From NCBI GenBank assembly GCA_937899625.1, contig CALCCB010000075.1:1-64000 (forward strand): DNA of 64,000 bases, written 5' to 3'. Position 1 is the first letter of the stretch; each line of letters begins with the position of its first letter. Positions 60,267 through 64,000 of the stretch are shown in pieces. Source of the DNA: an uncultured Bacteroidota bacterium. Its GTDB lineage: Bacteria > Bacteroidota > Bacteroidia > Flavobacteriales_D > Crocinitomicaceae. Position numbers and translations under genes: made by a program. The notes beneath the pieces were generated by a model. The model was not told where the DNA came from. It did not search any database and saw only the letters and a program-made list of their open reading frames with translations.

Positions 60267-61100
60267 ATGAAAAACCATGTCTTAAAATCTCTGATCCTTT
60301 CCCTTTTTTGTGGATCGCTGTTGGCTCAGGTAGATAAAGTTGAAGTTCAATTAACGGGAAAAATTGACAAGTACCCTATTGAAGTGGCGTTTAACTCCTT
60401 TAACAGAACAACAGGAGAACTTGAAGGGGTTTATCGATATGCCGGGAAGAAGAACTACATTCAATTAAAGGGTCAAATGGTTGACCGCGTGATCTATCTC
60501 GAAGAGAGCTACAAGGATGAAATTACTGGAGTTTTTTACCTTGAAGAAAATGAAAAGGAACTTACAGGAACATGGATCTCCGGGAGCGGCAACAAATCCT
60601 TTGATGTTTCACTGAATACAAATGATCATACCTATTTTCCTCTTTCAACGAAATCACTTGAAGAAATTTCAGAAGTAAATGAAGTTAGCGCAGACCTTAC
60701 AGGATCCTATGGGGTTGAATTCTACTGGATCAATGATATGTGGTTCTCAGAGGAAACCAAACAGCTAGAAGTAGGCTTTAATGGTGGCTTTGCCGTATTG
60801 GAACAATTGGGAACGGATTCATTGCATTTTCAGGTTGAGGTGATCTGTGGACCCACCTATCATTTTGCAATGGCAGACGGCATTGCCTATCTAAAAGACA
60901 CGGCATACATCTACACCAACGAAGACGGTTGTGAGATCAGCATTACAGGTGGAGGTAAAAGGGCCAGGTTATCGGCTAACATGTCTTTTGAATGTGGTTT
61001 CGGTGCGAGAGCTTTTCTTGATCACGAATTTATTAAGATCAGTGATGAGCCTCGTTTTGGAGAGGATACATCACTTGAGGCAATGAAGCAGAAAGAATAG
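60267..61100 (+). CDS. Exported hypothetical protein
   Basis: Signal peptide MKNHVLKSLILSLFCGSLLAQ; no family recognised. Confidence 0.7.
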   Translation: MKNHVLKSLILSLFCGSLLAQVDKVEVQLTGKIDKYPIEVAFNSFNRTTGELEGVYRYAGKKNYIQLKGQMVDRVIYLEESYKDEITGVFYLEENEKELTGTWISGSGNKSFDVSLNTNDHTYFPLSTKSLEEISEVNEVSADLTGSYGVEFYWINDMWFSEETKQLEVGFNGGFAVLEQLGTDSLHFQVEVICGPTYHFAMADGIAYLKDTAYIYTNEDGCEISITGGGKRARLSANMSFECGFGARAFLDHEFIKISDEPRFGEDTSLEAMKQKE

Positions 61101-61103
61101 TGC

Positions 61104-63041
61104 TTATCGCTTATTGATCAACTTTCTCAAACCATTCAGCTCAACAACATATGATCCGCTTGAAAGGCTACTTATATCTATCGATGCGTCAGCAGATCCT
61201 TTCATAACCACTTGTCCTCTCATATCATAGATGAGGTAGTCATATTGAGTTTTATCTCCTTTAATATACAGCACGTCCTCAACCGGATTAGGATACAGAA
61301 CCAGTCCAGGATTCTCATTCCCTTCAACACCAAGCAGATTTGGATCATTTTGAATGGTGCCATTTTTATTAATTACCCAGTTTAATGGATCGATGGTGAT
61401 GCTGTTATTGATCTGACCGATATTTTCAAGCAGGAACAAATCCTGATTGCTAGAAATATTGAAACGTATCGTCGTGTCAGGCAGAGAAGGGCGTGTGAAT
61501 TTTAGATCTATTGGATTTGTGAACGTTGGAGTTACTGTTGGTTTCGATGAATTATGCGAAATCTGAACGTATGCATTATTTCCGACCTGATTCCATCTTA
61601 CTGAATACGTAAGATATCCTTCTCCAAAATACCATTGCTCAAAAAACGGCGCTAAATCGACCGATGTTTCGGCTTCCAAATGTTCCTTCAGGTCAATTCC
61701 TTTCGCTGTACTATCCGAATAAGCTGTTTGAAAGGATCGTAATGCGTTAAAAAACTGAACATCATCATTGATCAAATAACGCATCGTGTGAACGATACTT
61801 GCCCCTTTATCATAGGTGAGGCGACCTGAAAAGATTCTGTTTTCATTTAAGCTATCCAACACCCAAACACTTCCCCCTGTTTGTGACATCACATTATCAT
61901 GTACGTCAAGCATGTGCTGATCCTTTTCTGCTGGATACAGATTTTCCAACATCAAATACTCAGAATAAGACGCAAAGCCTTCATTGACCCAGATATCACA
62001 CCATGAAGCACACGTTACATGATCGCCCCACCATTGATGTCCAAGCTCATGAGAAGTCAATCCTTTTTCAAAGAATCCTTGTGTTGTCATCGTCTGATGT
62101 TCCATTCCTCCGGATAGCGGAGCCATGCAGTGTCCATATTTCTCATCTTCATAAGGATAAGGTCCATACAGCTCATAAAACAACTCGATAAAATCTGCTG
62201 TTTCGTTGATGCGCGTTTGAAAATTAGTAAGCGTTGCCGGATTATCGTAAATAAAGTTCTGGATCATGATCGGAGCCGGAGCACCAACGGGATTCGCATA
62301 GATTGTATAATCAATATACTTTGCGACAGAAACCGAAACCAGGTAATAATCGATCGCATGACGGTGTTTCCATTCAAAACGTTTGAAACCATTACCCAGA
62401 TCAACAACGTTCTCTAATAATCCATTCGAGCCTGCCATACAAGTATCCGGAACCGTTATTTTAACTTGAGAACTATCTGCTTTGTCGGTAAGTGATTGTT
62501 TACATGGCCACCACTCATAGGCAGAAAAGGGCTCTGACAATGACCAAACCACCCTGTTCCCCCAAGTAGGAGAAGAAGCAGCTGTCATACCCGCACCTCC
62601 AAAAGGTGTTGTTCCTGCTGTGGGGGGTGTTCCGTTGTAATCAACTGCCACCACAAAATCCGTCCCTGTTGTTGCATTCAATGGAACTTTCACTGCCGAC
62701 CCAGCTCTATTAAAACTTACAGGAGTACCATCCAGACGGATCTGCGTAATCGTAAAATTACTGTGTAACTCAAAAAGAACAGAGTCCAGAGCCACAACTG
62801 TTGTTCCGTGGATCTCTCCTGTTCCTACTACGTCCGTTACCACATTATTCATGGCAATATCGAGCGCGTAAAAATGCACGTCATACTTTTCCGTTTCTGC
62901 AATCTGTCCAACAGACAGTGAGGCGCTTTTCGTGGGATACTCAGTTGATCTTCTTTTAGAACAATAATTATTGTCTTCTCGCTGAGCGTAAGTAGATGAA
63001 ATGGCAATAACGCCAATCAGAAATAAAGAGAGCTTAAGCAT
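61104..63041 (-). CDS. M1 family aminopeptidase with T9SS sorting domain
   Basis: GGMEHQTMTTQGFFEKGLTSHELGHQWWGDHVTCASWCDIWVNEGFASYSEYL; C-terminal LVLYPNPVEDVLYIKGDK. Confidence 0.96.
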   Translation of the reverse strand: MLKLSLFLIGVIAISSTYAQREDNNYCSKRRSTEYPTKSASLSVGQIAETEKYDVHFYALDIAMNNVVTDVVGTGEIHGTTVVALDSVLFELHSNFTITQIRLDGTPVSFNRAGSAVKVPLNATTGTDFVVAVDYNGTPPTAGTTPFGGAGMTAASSPTWGNRVVWSLSEPFSAYEWWPCKQSLTDKADSSQVKITVPDTCMAGSNGLLENVVDLGNGFKRFEWKHRHAIDYYLVSVSVAKYIDYTIYANPVGAPAPIMIQNFIYDNPATLTNFQTRINETADFIELFYELYGPYPYEDEKYGHCMAPLSGGMEHQTMTTQGFFEKGLTSHELGHQWWGDHVTCASWCDIWVNEGFASYSEYLMLENLYPAEKDQHMLDVHDNVMSQTGGSVWVLDSLNENRIFSGRLTYDKGASIVHTMRYLINDDVQFFNALRSFQTAYSDSTAKGIDLKEHLEAETSVDLAPFFEQWYFGEGYLTYSVRWNQVGNNAYVQISHNSSKPTVTPTFTNPIDLKFTRPSLPDTTIRFNISSNQDLFLLENIGQINNSITIDPLNWVINKNGTIQNDPNLLGVEGNENPGLVLYPNPVEDVLYIKGDKTQYDYLIYDMRGQVVMKGSADASIDISSLSSGSYVVELNGLRKLINKR

Positions 63042-63083
63042 AACATGGTTTTGTACGAAAATACAGATTTCCTTTTCAATGTC

Positions 63084-63887
63084 CTATAATTGAATTTCAG
63101 ACAAATAAAAAGCCATTCCCAATGGAATGAGATTTGCATCCAAAGCCACACACCATCTGTCATCACTTCGTGGAGTAATGCCAAGTATCAATCCAACATA
63201 GATCAGGTATGACCCAACAAAAAGGAGTGATTCCAGAATATTTACATTGATTTTTGCGATATAAACATAAAATACTGTAACAAACACCAGCGATAGGATC
63301 TTGCTTGATCTCATGCCAATGACCATTGGAAGCGTTCGTTTTTCGACTTCGTCATACTTCAGATCACGTATGTCAAAAGGGACTGTTATTCCATAAATAA
63401 AAAGAAAACCAGTAAGGGAGGGCCACATTTTATTTTCCACAATACCCCCCATCGGAACATAGATCAACATGAAGGACCAAACCACGGCGATCAATATTGT
63501 TTTAATATAAGGTACATCCCGCAATGGTTTTTTTACAACGGGTAAAACATACCAAACAGAAACTACCGCAATGAGTCCGGTGCCAATCCATATTTCTATG
63601 CCAGAAGGAACGAAGATCAACAAACCGCCGACACCATTTAACAAGGATACCATAGATAAAATCCATAAACCTCTTCTATTCGCGTTAACCCATGTCAACC
63701 AAACCGACGGATTATTGATTCCTGATGATTTGATCAAACGATGAAAATTATAGGTACCAAGAACAAGACAAAAAATGATCAGTGCATAAATCACTGGTTG
63801 TTGATTCTGCACAAAACGAGACCAACCAAACGTGAAAATTGCCGCGCCTAATGCGACAATCCAATTGCCATAAATAATATTTGAAAT
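63084..63887 (-). CDS. UbiA-like prenyltransferase-family membrane protein, start uncertain
   Basis: VPFDIRDLKYDEVEKRTLPMVIG motif; ORF track starts at GTG 63812, but the frame stays open upstream with KFISNIIYGNWIVALGAAIFTFGWSRFV; 63887 is an ATT. Confidence 0.65.
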   Translation of the reverse strand: MSNIIYGNWIVALGAAIFTFGWSRFVQNQQPVIYALIIFCLVLGTYNFHRLIKSSGINNPSVWLTWVNANRRGLWILSMVSLLNGVGGLLIFVPSGIEIWIGTGLIAVVSVWYVLPVVKKPLRDVPYIKTILIAVVWSFMLIYVPMGGIVENKMWPSLTGFLFIYGITVPFDIRDLKYDEVEKRTLPMVIGMRSSKILSLVFVTVFYVYIAKINVNILESLLFVGSYLIYVGLILGITPRSDDRWCVALDANLIPLGMAFYLSEIQL

Positions 63888-63907
63888 GAACTTACCGATG
63901 AGGAAAG

Positions 63908-64000
63908 TTAACCAATTTCTCTGAGCACCTTCTCAACAGTGATCTGACTTATACAGCCGCACTGTTTCTTTTTCTTACAATCCGGACAATCCTGATCATG
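63908..64000 (-). CDS. C-terminus of a Cys-rich protein, truncated by window edge
   Basis: Reverse strand HDQDCPDCKKKKQCGCISQITVEKVLREIG*. Confidence 0.55.
   Translation of the reverse strand, partial: HDQDCPDCKKKKQCGCISQITVEKVLREIG

Noticed and set aside
1-64000. CRISPR array, prophage, IS element or integrase
   Set aside because: No regularly spaced direct repeats, transposase, integrase or phage structural motifs seen in the ORF translations.

Overview
Chromosomal segment of a gene-dense Bacteroidota (Flavobacteriales-like) genome. This rests on several type IX secretion (T9SS) C-terminal sorting domains, SprB/PKD repeats, a PorZ-recO pair, and a TPP-riboswitch TonB receptor. Housekeeping genes include an acyl-CoA carboxylase beta subunit (partial), pgk, xseA, xseB, recO, trpS, gatC, radA, plsC, a DEAD-box helicase and SCO. 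Accessory content includes a MoxR/DUF58/DUF4350/DUF4129/SpoIIM cluster and a sigma/anti-sigma pair. A 9 kb block of five receiver/histidine-kinase genes lies between xseA and xseB. A compact RR-porin-PstS-like-HK operon with no permease follows further on. A thiamine/NMN-type PnuC-kinase pair sits next to a TPP riboswitch and TonB receptor. Other items are a propeller-SpoIIE phosphatase, a Kua/TMEM189/CarF-type desaturase and a NYN-LOTUS protein. One tRNA-Arg(TCG) was found, with an apparent compensated change of the tertiary pair 19:56. Several genes look decayed or misread: an HTH regulator with an in-frame stop and a frameshift, a LysR C-terminal remnant, and a CopD-like gene with an in-frame TGA in its first TM. 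I saw no CRISPR array, prophage, transposase or rRNA. All family calls are by eye; no searches were run.
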